Part shown: piece after piece, positions 20,473 to 20,536 of the stretch
How positions within the stretch are numbered: position 1 is the first letter of the stretch
How the letters are laid out: each line of letters starts with the position of its first letter
Source: FEN-1279 sp964501535
GTDB lineage: Bacteria; Bacteroidota; Ignavibacteria; Tepidaquicellales; Tepidaquicellaceae
Length of the DNA: 20,536 nucleotides
Assembly: GCA_964501535.1 (NCBI GenBank)
Contig: CAZCSV010000014.1
Coordinates: forward strand, 1-20,536
Direction: 5' to 3'
Notes under the pieces: generated by a model
The model's input: the letters and a program-made list of their open reading frames with translations, nothing else
What the model was told of the DNA's origin: nothing
Database searches by the model: none
Translations under genes and position numbers: made by a program

Positions 20473-20536
20473 CAGAAAATAAAAATATTAACTACTCAAC
20501 AATTAAAGTCGCTGAATATAATCGAATGAACTCATT
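20469..20536 (+). CDS. Start of downstream tail gene (truncated by window)
   Basis: The ATG overlaps the tape measure's TGA as ATGA. Only 22 residues are visible (MTENKNINYSTIKVAEYNRMNS), then the window ends. By position it should be a distal tail protein or minor tail protein, but nothing in the visible residues shows which. Confidence 0.55.
   Translation, partial: MTENKNINYSTIKVAEYNRMNS

Overview
The window is a contiguous piece of an AT-rich double-stranded DNA tailed bacteriophage or prophage genome (Caudoviricetes). Every supported gene lies on the plus strand, with start/stop overlaps or gaps of a few bases almost throughout. The standard code applies: TGA is used repeatedly as a stop, which argues against a Mycoplasma-type host, and Shine-Dalgarno sequences are clear. 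The host cannot be named from the sequence. The genes fit a non-contractile (siphovirus-type) tail: one tail tube protein, a frameshifted chaperone pair, then a tape measure, with no sheath gene seen between tube and tape measure.

Positions 1-5716 hold an early/accessory region of about twenty small genes. Recognisable ones are a MORN-type repeat protein, a LexA-like repressor with an altered cleavage site, a DUF6948-like protein followed by a tiny Gly-Ser/Tyr repeat protein, a NinG-type zinc nuclease, a minimal RNA ligase, several small zinc-ribbon proteins, a protein with an SSB-like acidic tip, and a helix-turn-helix protein next to the late genes. Many of these genes start within one of two nearly invariant sequence cassettes (AGGTGAAAAATG or GGAGTAAAATTATG). 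These look like start-associated repeats that could serve as exchange points for gene shuffling. One cassette copy carries ATT instead of ATG and precedes a well-formed zinc-ribbon gene.

Positions 5717-5847 are the only appreciable non-coding gap (131 bases). It holds a TATAAT box, a 19-bp tandem repeat and a 12-bp palindrome, and is the likely late promoter and operator.

Positions 5848-12151 form the packaging and head module: small terminase, large terminase, portal, a small unknown protein, a gpG-like morphogenesis protein, an Mu gpF-like minor head protein, a small conserved protein, scaffold and major capsid protein. No head maturation protease was recognised.

Positions 12152-15735 hold hairpins, tiny genes, one exported protein and a set of beta-rich proteins (HGFVPK-motif fibre-like, LamG/concanavalin-like, Ig-like). 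Their position between capsid and connector genes suggests head decorations or head fibres rather than tail fibres.

Positions 15732-20536 are the connector and tail module: a head-tail adaptor with an extra N-terminal domain and an EF-hand-like loop, a tail-terminator-like protein, tail tube, tail assembly chaperone with a -1 frameshift on a run of ten A, tape measure, and the start of the next tail gene.
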